A stretch of DNA of 64,000 nt from CAYSRC01 sp964446385 (GTDB lineage Bacteria; Bacillota; Clostridia; Oscillospirales; Ruminococcaceae). The position numbers and the translations under genes are program-made. The stretch spans positions 65,504 through 129,503 of the forward strand of contig CAYUOH010000005.1 in the NCBI GenBank assembly GCA_964446385.1. The letters run 5' to 3'. The notes under the pieces are model-generated. The model did not search any database. It saw only the letters and a list, made by a program, of their open reading frames with translations, and was not told where the DNA came from. Positions 23,901-32,277 of the stretch are shown here, piece after piece (the stretch's first letter is position 1; every line of letters begins with the position of its first letter).

Positions 23901-26606
23901 ATGGAAAATCCAGATGCTGTTTCCGTCAGCAATTCGGAATCCGAAATGAATGACAACAGCAGCTCAAATGAAAAAGAGTTAATTTTAAACTATTATAACG
24001 ATATAATTTCCGGTAGAAGCAGCTTCGCCCAAAGGGCCGCATCCTTTGACCCCGCCGAGGCGAGCCGTCAGGCCCCTTATGTGCCTTCTCCAAGTATCAC
24101 ACGCACTCCCATTATGCCTATGGCCTCTCTTACCTCCTTCGGGCATAACGATGCCGGAAGGGAAAGGCTAAATACCGCAACCGTCACCCCCTCTACCGAA
24201 ATTGATCCCGTTCAGGCTGAGACACCGCCTCCTGACGAGATTCCAGCACCGGTTTCCGATCCCATACGAGAAAAGTCTATCGAGGATCAGGATCTGTCCT
24301 CCAAAGAGGTTCTTGTAAGTCCATCCTACTCCGACGGCGCTAAATCCCCCGGCCTTCCAGTCTCAAGCAACGACGAGCTAATTTCAAGCATTACAAGTTC
24401 AATCGACTACCTTCTCTCACAGATGGACCGTATAGCCGCCCACAAGACTGGCAATATTAATAAACCCGAAGAAACTGTTGCAGCGGAAGTTACGGCAGTT
24501 GAGGAAACACCGGCTGCAGAGGAAATTCCTGTTATTGAAGAAGTCCCCGTTGTTGAGGACGCTCCCTTTGTTGAAGATGCATCGTATATATATACCGCTC
24601 CGGAAATAGAACCGCATTCGGTACCTGAAAAGCCTGTTGCTGAGGATTATATACCCGTAAACACCGTTGAGTTTGACTTTACAGATATAAGCTTCCTTTC
24701 CGACAGTACCTCGGGACACGAAGGCATCGGAGAAATTTCTCCCACTTCAGATCATGTCAGGCTGTCCCCTACTGAGCAGCTCGCAGAGAAAGAAAGTCCC
24801 GTAATCGTTCCAGACGTTCCGGACGCTGTTGATCTGTTCCCCGCCGAGAAGTCTGCTGAAGAAGAGATTCCAGTCAATGTTTCCCACGTTCCGGACGCTG
24901 TTGATCTGTTCCCCGCGGAGAAGTCTGCTGAAGAAGAGATTCCAGTCAATGTTTCCCACGTTCCGGACGCTGTTGATCTGTTCCCTGCGGAGAAGTCTGC
25001 TGAAGAAGAGAACCCTGTCAATGTTTCCTACGTTCCGGACGCTGTTGATCTATTCACTCCGGAGCAGCCTTTCGAAGAAATTTCTTTCACCGAACTTTTG
25101 GAACCTGAAATAGAAGTTCCTCAAATTAATGTATCGCCCGCCGAAATCGCACCTATGATTTTCGGTTTTGATGATACCGAACCCTCCTCCGGCGATATAT
25201 TCTCTGCCGTTAATACCGATTCCGAGTTCCGGAATATCCTTGCCGAGCTAGAATCTGCCTCAGATGAAAAAACAGACGAAAACGCACCTTTCAGTTTTGA
25301 CGCTTCCGGGTTTAATTCTGAAGATCCAGAGTTTGATAATATCGGGCCTGACGTCACCGAAATCTCATTCAAAGAGGAGACACAACCCGAATTCGAACCT
25401 GTACTCGAAAAAAAACCGTCACTCGCGGAAAATCCAGAAACTAACGCTGAACCCATTCCTGTATCCGAACCAGGACCAGAAGTCCCGTCCTTCCCACAGG
25501 TGTCTCAGGTGACCGGTACGTTTGTCGTTCCCTTTGAAGGGACGGTGGAATTCCATGCCGTAGAACCGGTCCGCCACAGCGAAACCACACTGTTTGACAT
25601 TTCTGGTCAGCTCCAGGCCGCCAGTCTTGCCAAGGATTATACTAAGGTATACACGACAAACAACCTTTCCGCCGAAGGAAAGGAAACCCTTCTGTCGGTT
25701 AAAAATGTCGACAGTATTTATTATATAAGCCGTGGCGGAGTGAAGCCCTACAAAGTATGCGAAAGACTACGTTTTGAGCTTAAAGCCGGCAGTATTTGCG
25801 GCCTTGTAAGCGATGTAAGGCTTGCTTCTTATGTCACAGCTCGCGAAATTGCCGAGCGCTGTGAAAAATTAAACGACAATTCCGTCAGAGTATCAGGCTC
25901 CGGTGATAATAGCGGAATGCTTTATATAGGCAGTGACAGAAGCATTCCCGGAGATATAACATTAAAGAGCTATCTCGTAAGCGTCTGCAGCGGAGAAGAC
26001 TACAAAACCGTCAGTCAACGCGTTGGTCTGATAATTTCTCAGCTCGGTCTGGGCAACCTTGAAAACACACCGTTATACGACATTTCATCCTGCAAAAAGG
26101 TACTGATACTAATGACGGCCGCCGCGCTGAACGACAGCGTAAAATGCGTAATAGTAAATGATCCAGCCTTTAAAATAACAATGGAAGATGATATGCTTGC
26201 CCGCCGTGTTTGCGAACTACTCAACACCAACGGCAAATGCGCGCTGATCTCCTGCGGCTCCGACCTGATGGTTTCATCCGTCTGCAACAAGGTGCTTGTT
26301 ATGAAGGAAGGCCGAGACATTTACTTCGGTTCCTTTGTCAATTTCGTAGACAGCAACTGTCTCAATCTTCTCAGCGTAAATGCAGCCGGCAACGATGCTA
26401 TGCTTGAAATGTTGGAGACAAACTATCCCAATATCACCTGTGATTCCGACGGCAATACGCTGTATCTCTCTTTAAAGCCCGATGAGGGCAGCGTAGATCT
26501 TGAGCAGCTGATAAATGACCTTAACGGCAGCGGAGCAGACACCACCACTGTCCGGGTTGAAAACAAAAGCTTTGTGTCGGCCAAAAAGGAGGTGTATTCA
26601 GAATGA
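23901..26606 (+). CDS. Pseudo-ABC ATPase with a long acidic repeat-bearing N-terminal arm
   Basis: A 901-residue protein that I cannot name. Residues about 1-590 are acidic, rich in Pro, Glu, Ser and Asp, predicted disordered, and contain a 24-residue tandem repeat (about 306-393). Residues about 600-890 have the order of an ABC ATPase but with every catalytic motif eroded. GLVSDVRLASYVTA (about 634) stands where GPNGAGKTT is expected. LYDISSCKKVLILMTAAALND stands for the LSGGQ signature. VKCVIVNDPAFK (about 747) stands for Walker B. CALISCGSDLMVSSVCNKVLVMKEGRDIYFGS stands for the H-loop and final strand. It should not hydrolyse ATP. The start at 23901 follows GCGAGG. The stop overlaps the next start as ATGA, so it is co-translated with the membrane protein. 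The fold call is inference from motif order. Confidence 0.6.
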   Translation: MENPDAVSVSNSESEMNDNSSSNEKELILNYYNDIISGRSSFAQRAASFDPAEASRQAPYVPSPSITRTPIMPMASLTSFGHNDAGRERLNTATVTPSTEIDPVQAETPPPDEIPAPVSDPIREKSIEDQDLSSKEVLVSPSYSDGAKSPGLPVSSNDELISSITSSIDYLLSQMDRIAAHKTGNINKPEETVAAEVTAVEETPAAEEIPVIEEVPVVEDAPFVEDASYIYTAPEIEPHSVPEKPVAEDYIPVNTVEFDFTDISFLSDSTSGHEGIGEISPTSDHVRLSPTEQLAEKESPVIVPDVPDAVDLFPAEKSAEEEIPVNVSHVPDAVDLFPAEKSAEEEIPVNVSHVPDAVDLFPAEKSAEEENPVNVSYVPDAVDLFTPEQPFEEISFTELLEPEIEVPQINVSPAEIAPMIFGFDDTEPSSGDIFSAVNTDSEFRNILAELESASDEKTDENAPFSFDASGFNSEDPEFDNIGPDVTEISFKEETQPEFEPVLEKKPSLAENPETNAEPIPVSEPGPEVPSFPQVSQVTGTFVVPFEGTVEFHAVEPVRHSETTLFDISGQLQAASLAKDYTKVYTTNNLSAEGKETLLSVKNVDSIYYISRGGVKPYKVCERLRFELKAGSICGLVSDVRLASYVTAREIAERCEKLNDNSVRVSGSGDNSGMLYIGSDRSIPGDITLKSYLVSVCSGEDYKTVSQRVGLIISQLGLGNLENTPLYDISSCKKVLILMTAAALNDSVKCVIVNDPAFKITMEDDMLARRVCELLNTNGKCALISCGSDLMVSSVCNKVLVMKEGRDIYFGSFVNFVDSNCLNLLSVNAAGNDAMLEMLETNYPNITCDSDGNTLYLSLKPDEGSVDLEQLINDLNGSGADTTTVRVENKSFVSAKKEVYSE
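24816..25079 (+). repeat. 72-bp in-frame tandem repeat
   Basis: Three nearly identical 72-base units start at 24816, 24888 and 24960, each encoding VPDAVDLFPAEKSAEEE plus a variable seven-residue end (IPVNVSH or similar). A fourth, diverging copy begins at 25032. The near-identity at DNA level points to recent in-frame duplication, so copy number probably varies between strains. Confidence 0.95.
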
Positions 26607-27514
26607 AAATAAGCCTGCTAACCGATTCCAATGCTGTACTTGTTAAGAAATTCTGTTTGTCACTCGGTGTAAGCGCACTTCTGGGATTAGTTATGGCCGT
26701 TGCCACATTCATCCTTTCAAGGGTCGTGGCCTCCACTGGCTTTTCTTTCGGCGATACTCCTTCGGATTTTTTTTACTCCTCTCATTCCGGAATTATCGTC
26801 CTTTACAACAGAGTTTTCCTTGTCATTTTCGGAATTCTGACTGTAATCTTCCCGGCATATCTTGTACTGAAGGAACTGCATAACAATAACTGGTATATGT
26901 ACACTAAAATGGGGTACACACATACACAGCTGCTTTTCAACCGCTACATACTTGTTTATCCCAGAGTTATTCGTACATATCTTATCGGTATCCTTCTCAC
27001 GTTGATCGGTTCTGTCGCTCTTTTGGGGACAGGCGAACTGAATTATGGTCAGATTGCTCTATCGCTGGCCCTCGGAATTCTGGTGCAGACTGTTATAGTG
27101 GGATTTCTCTTTATGGTATCCGCTCTGTTTAAGCCTGCATACGCCGTTTCTATCGCGGCTGTTCCTGTCTGTGTGGCCTGGAATGCCATTCTGAACAGTG
27201 CCGGCCTGTTTGACGCCTCTTCTTCCGATGAGCTTGACGGAGTTTTCGAACAACTGTTCTCATTCGGTATTTCCGGCGTAATTATTATTCCCGTTCTGAT
27301 TCTTGCTCTTTCTGTTGCTATTACCTTTATGCTTACTGGAAAACACAGTTCTGAATACAATACCGAAGAGCTCGGTGCGGACGACCTGGTAGACCTCGAC
27401 GTAACCGACGATATGCTGGTACTGGAAAAAGGTGTTAATTCCTACAAGGTAGTCATTTCCGGACCTATAGTCAACGGAATAGATGACACACTTGAGGTCC
27501 CGAAATTAATCTGA
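26603..27514 (+). CDS. ABC-2-permease-like membrane protein, partner of the pseudo-ABC protein
   Basis: A 303-residue polytopic protein with about six hydrophobic helices (roughly 17-40, 60-92, 113-138, 141-172, 175-192 and 213-240). It then has a ~60-residue acidic cytosolic tail (EELGADDLVDLDVTDDMLVLEKG). The size and layout resemble ABC-2-type permeases, with a long soluble stretch between the first and second helix groups (KELHNNNWYMYTKMGY), but there is no diagnostic motif. Its ATG overlaps the upstream stop by four bases and has GGAGG ten bases before it. With the preceding pseudo-ATPase it forms a two-gene operon ended by a terminator. It may be an ATP-independent membrane complex derived from an ABC exporter; the function is unknown. 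Confidence 0.6.
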   Translation: MKISLLTDSNAVLVKKFCLSLGVSALLGLVMAVATFILSRVVASTGFSFGDTPSDFFYSSHSGIIVLYNRVFLVIFGILTVIFPAYLVLKELHNNNWYMYTKMGYTHTQLLFNRYILVYPRVIRTYLIGILLTLIGSVALLGTGELNYGQIALSLALGILVQTVIVGFLFMVSALFKPAYAVSIAAVPVCVAWNAILNSAGLFDASSSDELDGVFEQLFSFGISGVIIIPVLILALSVAITFMLTGKHSSEYNTEELGADDLVDLDVTDDMLVLEKGVNSYKVVISGPIVNGIDDTLEVPKLI

Positions 27515-27544
27515 AATGTTTTCAGATTAAATAAAACAAAAATT

Positions 27545-27580
27545 AAAACCTCTGTTCGCGTATGCGGACAGGGGTTTTGA
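27545..27580 (+). terminator. Terminator of the pseudo-ABC operon
   Basis: AAAACCTCTGT pairs with ACAGGGGTTTT (one G-U pair) and extends inward through TCGC/GCGG. It stands 30 bases after the stop. Confidence 0.75.
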
Positions 27581-27611
27581 ATAATATATGTAATAAAGAC
27601 AAATAAGTGGC

Positions 27612-28769
27612 TTACAGCCCCAGGGCTTTTTTTAGTTCATCTGCCTTGTCTGTTCTCTCCCAGGGAAGGACAATATCTTCCCTGCCCATATGGCCGTACG
27701 ATGCAAGCGGAGTATATATCGGCCTGCGAAGATTCAGGGTGTTTATTATCCCGTCCGGCGTAAAATCAAACACCTTTTCCAGCGCTTGAACCAGCTTTTC
27801 GTCTTCGACTGTGCCTGTACCGAAGGTATCAATGAATATCGAAACGGGATTAGCAACGCCGATGGCGTAGCCGATCTGAAGCTCGCATTTCAATGCCAGC
27901 CCCGCTGCGACAATGTTTTTAGCCGCGTATCGGGCCATATATGCCGCAGAACGGTCTACCTTTGTAGGATCCTTTCCCGACATTGCACCGCCTCCGTTGC
28001 GTGCGTAACCGCCGTAGGTGTCCACTATAATCTTGCGTCCGGTGAGGCCACTGTCCCCGAGTGGGCCTCCTACAACAAACCTGCCGGTAGGATTGATGAA
28101 TATTTTTGTGTTTTTGTCCATCAGTTGCGCGGGTATTACTTCATCGATAACGTATTCTTTAATATCCTCGCGAAGCAGATCCACAGGAACATCCTCCCTG
28201 TGCTGCGCAGATACAATAATACTGTCAACACGGGAAGGTCTACCATCTTCATATTCCACGGTTACCTGACTTTTTCCGTCAGGGCGGAGATATTTGAGAA
28301 TGCCGTTTCTTCTGACATATGCAAGACGTCGTGATAGTCTGTGGGCAAGATACGCGGCAAGAGGCATAAGAACCTTTGTTTCATCGCACGCATAGCCGAA
28401 CATGATGCCCTGATCCCCCGCACCCGTCCGTCCTTCCGCATCGGAAGCGGAATTCACGCCTATCGCTATATCAGGAGACTGCCGGTCAAGAATAATGGTA
28501 ATTTCGGCTGAATCTGCGTCAAAACCGCAGTCCGGTGTGTATCCTATTCTGCGTATAGCAGTACGGGCAACGGATTCATAATCCACTTCCGCAGAGGTCG
28601 TAATCTCACCGATAAGCCATACCTTGTTGTTTTTTACCATTGTTTCGCAGGCCACCCGGCCGTAGGGGTCGTCGGCCAGTACGGCGTCCACAACACTGTC
28701 GGATATTATATCGCAGACCTTGTCAGGATGTCCTTCGGTAACGGATTCGGATGCGAACAGATATTTCAT
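27612..28769 (-). CDS. metK: S-adenosylmethionine synthase
   Basis: Makes SAM from methionine and ATP, cytosolic homotetramer. The chain is 385 residues, the standard length. Diagnostic motifs are present: FASESVTEGHPDKVCDIISD at the N-terminus, GAGDQGIMFGYA (ATP loop, about 112), GGPLGDSGLTGRKIIVDTYGG (about 225) and GGGAMSGKDPTKVDRSAAY (about 247). The start at 28769 follows AAGGAG; the 18 codons upstream in frame belong to the riboswitch terminator. It is under a SAM-I riboswitch, so it should be shut off by its own product. Confidence 0.98.
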   Translation of the reverse strand: MKYLFASESVTEGHPDKVCDIISDSVVDAVLADDPYGRVACETMVKNNKVWLIGEITTSAEVDYESVARTAIRRIGYTPDCGFDADSAEITIILDRQSPDIAIGVNSASDAEGRTGAGDQGIMFGYACDETKVLMPLAAYLAHRLSRRLAYVRRNGILKYLRPDGKSQVTVEYEDGRPSRVDSIIVSAQHREDVPVDLLREDIKEYVIDEVIPAQLMDKNTKIFINPTGRFVVGGPLGDSGLTGRKIIVDTYGGYARNGGGAMSGKDPTKVDRSAAYMARYAAKNIVAAGLALKCELQIGYAIGVANPVSIFIDTFGTGTVEDEKLVQALEKVFDFTPDGIINTLNLRRPIYTPLASYGHMGREDIVLPWERTDKADELKKALGL

Positions 28770-28789
28770 TTTAAACTCCTTCCGGTATA

Positions 28790-28927
28790 AAAAATAAAAG
28801 CACAGGGCGGAAAGCCTGCGCAAAGATATGCTTATCTTTCGGCATCCGCCGCAGGATTTGGCACCTTACGCATCACGCAGGTTGCCGGACTTCACAGGGC
28901 CTGTTCCCTCAGTCATTCTTAATAAGT
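28790..28927 (-). promoter_or_regulatory. SAM-I (S-box) riboswitch with terminator, controls metK
   Basis: Read on the minus strand, P1 (ACTTATT ... AGATAAG) closes an aptamer with the S-box core GGCCCTGTGAAGTCCGGCAACC and, further on, GGTGCCAAATCC and GCCGAAAGATAAG. After the aptamer, GCGCAGG pairs with CCTGTGC (28821-28800) and is followed by TTTTATTTTTT, a terminator. AAAGATA-AGCA-TATCTTT uses the 3' P1 strand and reaches the foot of the terminator, and is the likely antiterminator. SAM binding should stabilise P1 and allow termination. Confidence 0.93.
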
Positions 28928-28949
28928 TTCTGTTTAATTTTCGGTTGTT

Positions 28950-28978
28950 ATTATATATCGACATTTCAGGTATGTCAA
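28950..28978 (-). promoter_or_regulatory. Promoter of metK
   Basis: Full consensus on the minus strand: TTGACA (28978-28973), 17 bases, TATAAT (28955-28950). The transcript would start near 28943, about 16 bases before riboswitch P1. Confidence 0.85.
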
Positions 28979-28983
28979 ACAAG

Positions 28984-29012
28984 TGTACAGAACACAGGTA
29001 TAAGAATATAAT
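28984..29012 (+). promoter_or_regulatory. Promoter of addBA
   Basis: TGTACA (28984-28989), 17 bases, TATAAT (29007-29012). It is divergent from the metK promoter, with the two -35 boxes only five bases apart. Confidence 0.5.
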
Positions 29013-29043
29013 ATTCATAAAAAAAGCGGAGGATGAATGCGTC

Positions 29044-32000
29044 ATGCTGACAATTGTATACGGGCGAGCAGGCGCCGGAAAGACCGCATATTGCATTAAA
29101 GACGCCGAATCACATTGTGGAGAGGGACAGGAATGCATTATTCTCGTTCCGGAACAAAGCTCATTTTCCGCAGAGCGCGCCATTGCCTTTGAGTTTCCTC
29201 AGAATCTCAGACATCTTATTTCTGTCAAAACCTTCACAAGTCTTTGCACGGATATAATGGGCTTGTTCGGCGGAATAGCAAAAGAACGTATTTCAGAACC
29301 AGCAAGGGTAGCCATGGTCCGCCGGGCAGTGATTTCTATGAACCATAAGCTCGAATACTACCGCAGACATCGCAAGAGCAATTCCTTCTATGTTCTTCTG
29401 GCACAAGCCATTACCGAGCTTAAGAATTCCGGGGTTACAACTGCACTGCTGCGCAGTGCGGCCGAAAAGACACAAGATGCCACCCTTTCCCTTAAAATGA
29501 ATGAAATCGCGGGAATAACTGATTGCTACGACCAACTTCTGGGTAACAGTACTCTGGACACTATCGCCGCAATAGATCTTGCCGCCGAGCTGGGAAAATC
29601 CGGCTATTTTAGGGGCAAGACTATCTATATTGACGATTTTTCCGGGTTTACCGTTCCCGAACTTAATATTATCTCCCGAATGCTTACGGATTGCACCGAC
29701 GTATTCTGTACCCTCTGCACCGAAAGCATTGAACCGGGCAATACCGGGCGTATGTCCTTAAGCAGCGACAGCGCCCGCTCACTTATACATCGCGCAGAAG
29801 AATCCTGTGTACCTATCACCTCAGTTATGCTTTCGAACGCCGGCGCATACAACGCAGATGGTCCAAGGTTTCTGGAGAAGTACCTTTCGGAAGGAATTAC
29901 AGATGTTCCCGGCTACGGCCTCTTCGCCAGTCAATTTGACAGTCTTTACAGTGAAGCCGCAGGCGTTGCGGCCGAAATTGCCAAATTGGTACGCGAAAGA
30001 AAATATGATCCGGGAGACATTACCGTTATTTCACGCAAAACTGAAACCTACCTTCCGGTCCTGGAAAGCGTATTCACAAAATACGATATTCCTTATTATA
30101 CGGATGCTACCGACAGTCTTGCATACAGCCCAGTAACTATCTTTTTTCGTTGCGGTTTGGAACTTGCTGACGGAATTTCCACCCCGCGGATTATTTCCCT
30201 GATAAAAACCGGCCTTACACCGATATCGGATGAAGAAGCACCTCTTCTAGAAAATTACGCATATACATGGGACCTGGACGCCTCACAATGGACAGAGCCG
30301 TTTACCGGAAGCCCCTCTGGCTTCGGTGAACCGAATCAGACAGAGTTGACGATTCTATCTGAAATAAATACTGCACGTGAAAAAGTATGCGGCATTCTGA
30401 AGCCCTTCAGTGAACGGCTTTCTGCATCGAAAAACGGCGGGGAAATTCTAAGTGCGGTTTACACCATGTTTGAAGACTGCGGAGCCTATGAAACAATTGA
30501 AAAACAGAGCTCCGATTCTGTTAATGAAGCATCGGCCGCAACGGCTATGATAACCCAGTTCTACAATATTGTCCGCGAAGACGAAATCACTCCCTCTGAA
30601 ATGATTGATCTCCTTTCCGTTCTGGCCTATTCCACTCCGCTGGAAAGCGTTCCTATTATGGGCGGAAGGGTAAATCTCTGCGATGCCGTTAGATCACGGA
30701 CCGACAACCCGAAAACGGTATTTGTCATGGGTCTGAATGAAGGTGTCTTCCCGGCTGATATTTCTGAGCCTCAGATACTAGGCTACACCGAACGCCGACT
30801 GTTGTCCGAGCTTGGAATAACCATGCCTGAAAACTTTGAGATAAATGACGCTGCGGAGCGTTATTACCTATATAAAGCTCTTACCAGTCCTACCGACAGC
30901 ATATATCTGTCCTGTTCCGGGAGTGACCTCGAAGGTGGGCGTCTGTCCCCTTCGGCGGAATTCATATCCGTCACGGAAGACCTGAAGCCGAGACACTTCG
31001 CTTCGATCGGAGTCCCGTATTTCAGTGTTGTAAACGACAGCACTGCCATGGCCGGATATGCCACTGCGATAGCCTCAGACAATGATGTTGTTGCCGCAAC
31101 GATTGAATCGATATACCCGAAAGCTTGCTCCGAAGCCAGAACCGCCGCACAATCTCCCAGGTTCAGTATAGACGAAAAGGGACTTACCTACAGACTGGTG
31201 GGGGAAGAAAGCTCGCTTTCAGCCAGCCGGATTGAAGCTTATGAAAGATGTCCCTTCAGCTATTTCATGAGATATATGATGGGGATAAAACCGGTAGGCC
31301 GCGCCGAAATCAACCCGATTGAGGCTGGAAATCTTGTTCACTGGACTCTGGAACAAACTATGCGCCGATTTGACGGTGATTTCAGAAATGTAAGCGAGAA
31401 TGCTCTTATAAACTCGGCGTTCGAGCTATCTTCGGAATACGCTATACGCAATATGGGCGATGAATATGGAAAAGCTCGCCAGGCTTATCTTATAGGCCGA
31501 ATATCGGATCAAATCGGCAAGCTGCTGATTCACATCAGGGAGGAACAGCTGCAAAGCCGTTTTATGCCTGTTGATTATGAGCTCGGCATCGGAGAAAATC
31601 AGGAAATTCCCCCGATGACACTGCTGACCGATGACGGACATAAAGTGTCTGTCAACGGCAAAATCGACCGTGTGGACCTTTTCAAAAATGAAGACGGACT
31701 GTACCTGCGTGTAATAGATTACAAAACAGGCAACAAGGAATTCAAACTTGACGAGGTTTACGACGGGCTCAGTATACAGATGCTTCTCTACCTTTTCACT
31801 GTGTGTGAAAACGGCGAAACACGTTACGGTACCGCTCCTCTGCCCGCCGCTGTCCTTTATATGCCCGGTGATCCCGGACTTTCCGAAGACCAAAGCGGTG
31901 ATGGCAGTGACGCTATTAAAAGCTACTGTACCGACGGAGTTATTCTGAACAATGACGAAATTATTGCAGCCATGGAGCAGAATCTTCAAGGGATATATAT

Positions 32001-32277
32001 TCCCGTTACAACAAGCAATGGAGAGATAAAGATTACTGACCGTCTGGCTTCTCCTGAGATGCTTAAAAAAATGAAAGAAAGGATTAAGATTATTATTAAA
32101 AATATGGCGACCGGCATTTACGCCGGAGATATTTCACCAAATCCCTATGGAAAGACTCCTTCCGATAACAGGATATGCGACAGCTGTGATTACAGCACCG
32201 TATGCCGGTCCGACCGTGTAGAAAAATTCAGAACACCATCCATAGTCAACAACCTCTTTGAGGAGGTGTCGCAGTGA
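29044..32277 (+). CDS. addB: Helicase-nuclease subunit AddB
   Basis: Subunit of the AddAB complex that resects double-strand breaks for recombination. The corrected chain is 1077 residues. Walker A is at residues 7-14 (GRAGAGKT). The C-terminal nuclease domain shows VIDYKTGNKEF and the Cys set that holds an iron-sulfur cluster: one Cys in YERCPFSYF and three in CDSCDYSTVC near the end. The frame extends upstream to 28828, but that part overlaps the metK riboswitch and promoters; the ATG at 29044 follows GGAGG (11 bases). The stop overlaps the addA start, so the two are translationally coupled. Confidence 0.95.
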   Translation: MLTIVYGRAGAGKTAYCIKDAESHCGEGQECIILVPEQSSFSAERAIAFEFPQNLRHLISVKTFTSLCTDIMGLFGGIAKERISEPARVAMVRRAVISMNHKLEYYRRHRKSNSFYVLLAQAITELKNSGVTTALLRSAAEKTQDATLSLKMNEIAGITDCYDQLLGNSTLDTIAAIDLAAELGKSGYFRGKTIYIDDFSGFTVPELNIISRMLTDCTDVFCTLCTESIEPGNTGRMSLSSDSARSLIHRAEESCVPITSVMLSNAGAYNADGPRFLEKYLSEGITDVPGYGLFASQFDSLYSEAAGVAAEIAKLVRERKYDPGDITVISRKTETYLPVLESVFTKYDIPYYTDATDSLAYSPVTIFFRCGLELADGISTPRIISLIKTGLTPISDEEAPLLENYAYTWDLDASQWTEPFTGSPSGFGEPNQTELTILSEINTAREKVCGILKPFSERLSASKNGGEILSAVYTMFEDCGAYETIEKQSSDSVNEASAATAMITQFYNIVREDEITPSEMIDLLSVLAYSTPLESVPIMGGRVNLCDAVRSRTDNPKTVFVMGLNEGVFPADISEPQILGYTERRLLSELGITMPENFEINDAAERYYLYKALTSPTDSIYLSCSGSDLEGGRLSPSAEFISVTEDLKPRHFASIGVPYFSVVNDSTAMAGYATAIASDNDVVAATIESIYPKACSEARTAAQSPRFSIDEKGLTYRLVGEESSLSASRIEAYERCPFSYFMRYMMGIKPVGRAEINPIEAGNLVHWTLEQTMRRFDGDFRNVSENALINSAFELSSEYAIRNMGDEYGKARQAYLIGRISDQIGKLLIHIREEQLQSRFMPVDYELGIGENQEIPPMTLLTDDGHKVSVNGKIDRVDLFKNEDGLYLRVIDYKTGNKEFKLDEVYDGLSIQMLLYLFTVCENGETRYGTAPLPAAVLYMPGDPGLSEDQSGDGSDAIKSYCTDGVILNNDEIIAAMEQNLQGIYIPVTTSNGEIKITDRLASPEMLKKMKERIKIIIKNMATGIYAGDISPNPYGKTPSDNRICDSCDYSTVCRSDRVEKFRTPSIVNNLFEEVSQ

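Noticed and set aside
24816..25079. CRISPR-like array
   Set aside because: The units are contiguous in-frame coding repeats with no unique spacers and no cas genes nearby.
24747..25113. Repetitive open frames on both strands over the tandem repeat
   Set aside because: They only reflect the 72-bp repeat read in other frames.
28828..29043. N-terminal extension of AddB
   Set aside because: It overlaps the metK riboswitch and the divergent promoters; a ribosome site and P-loop spacing support the ATG at 29044.
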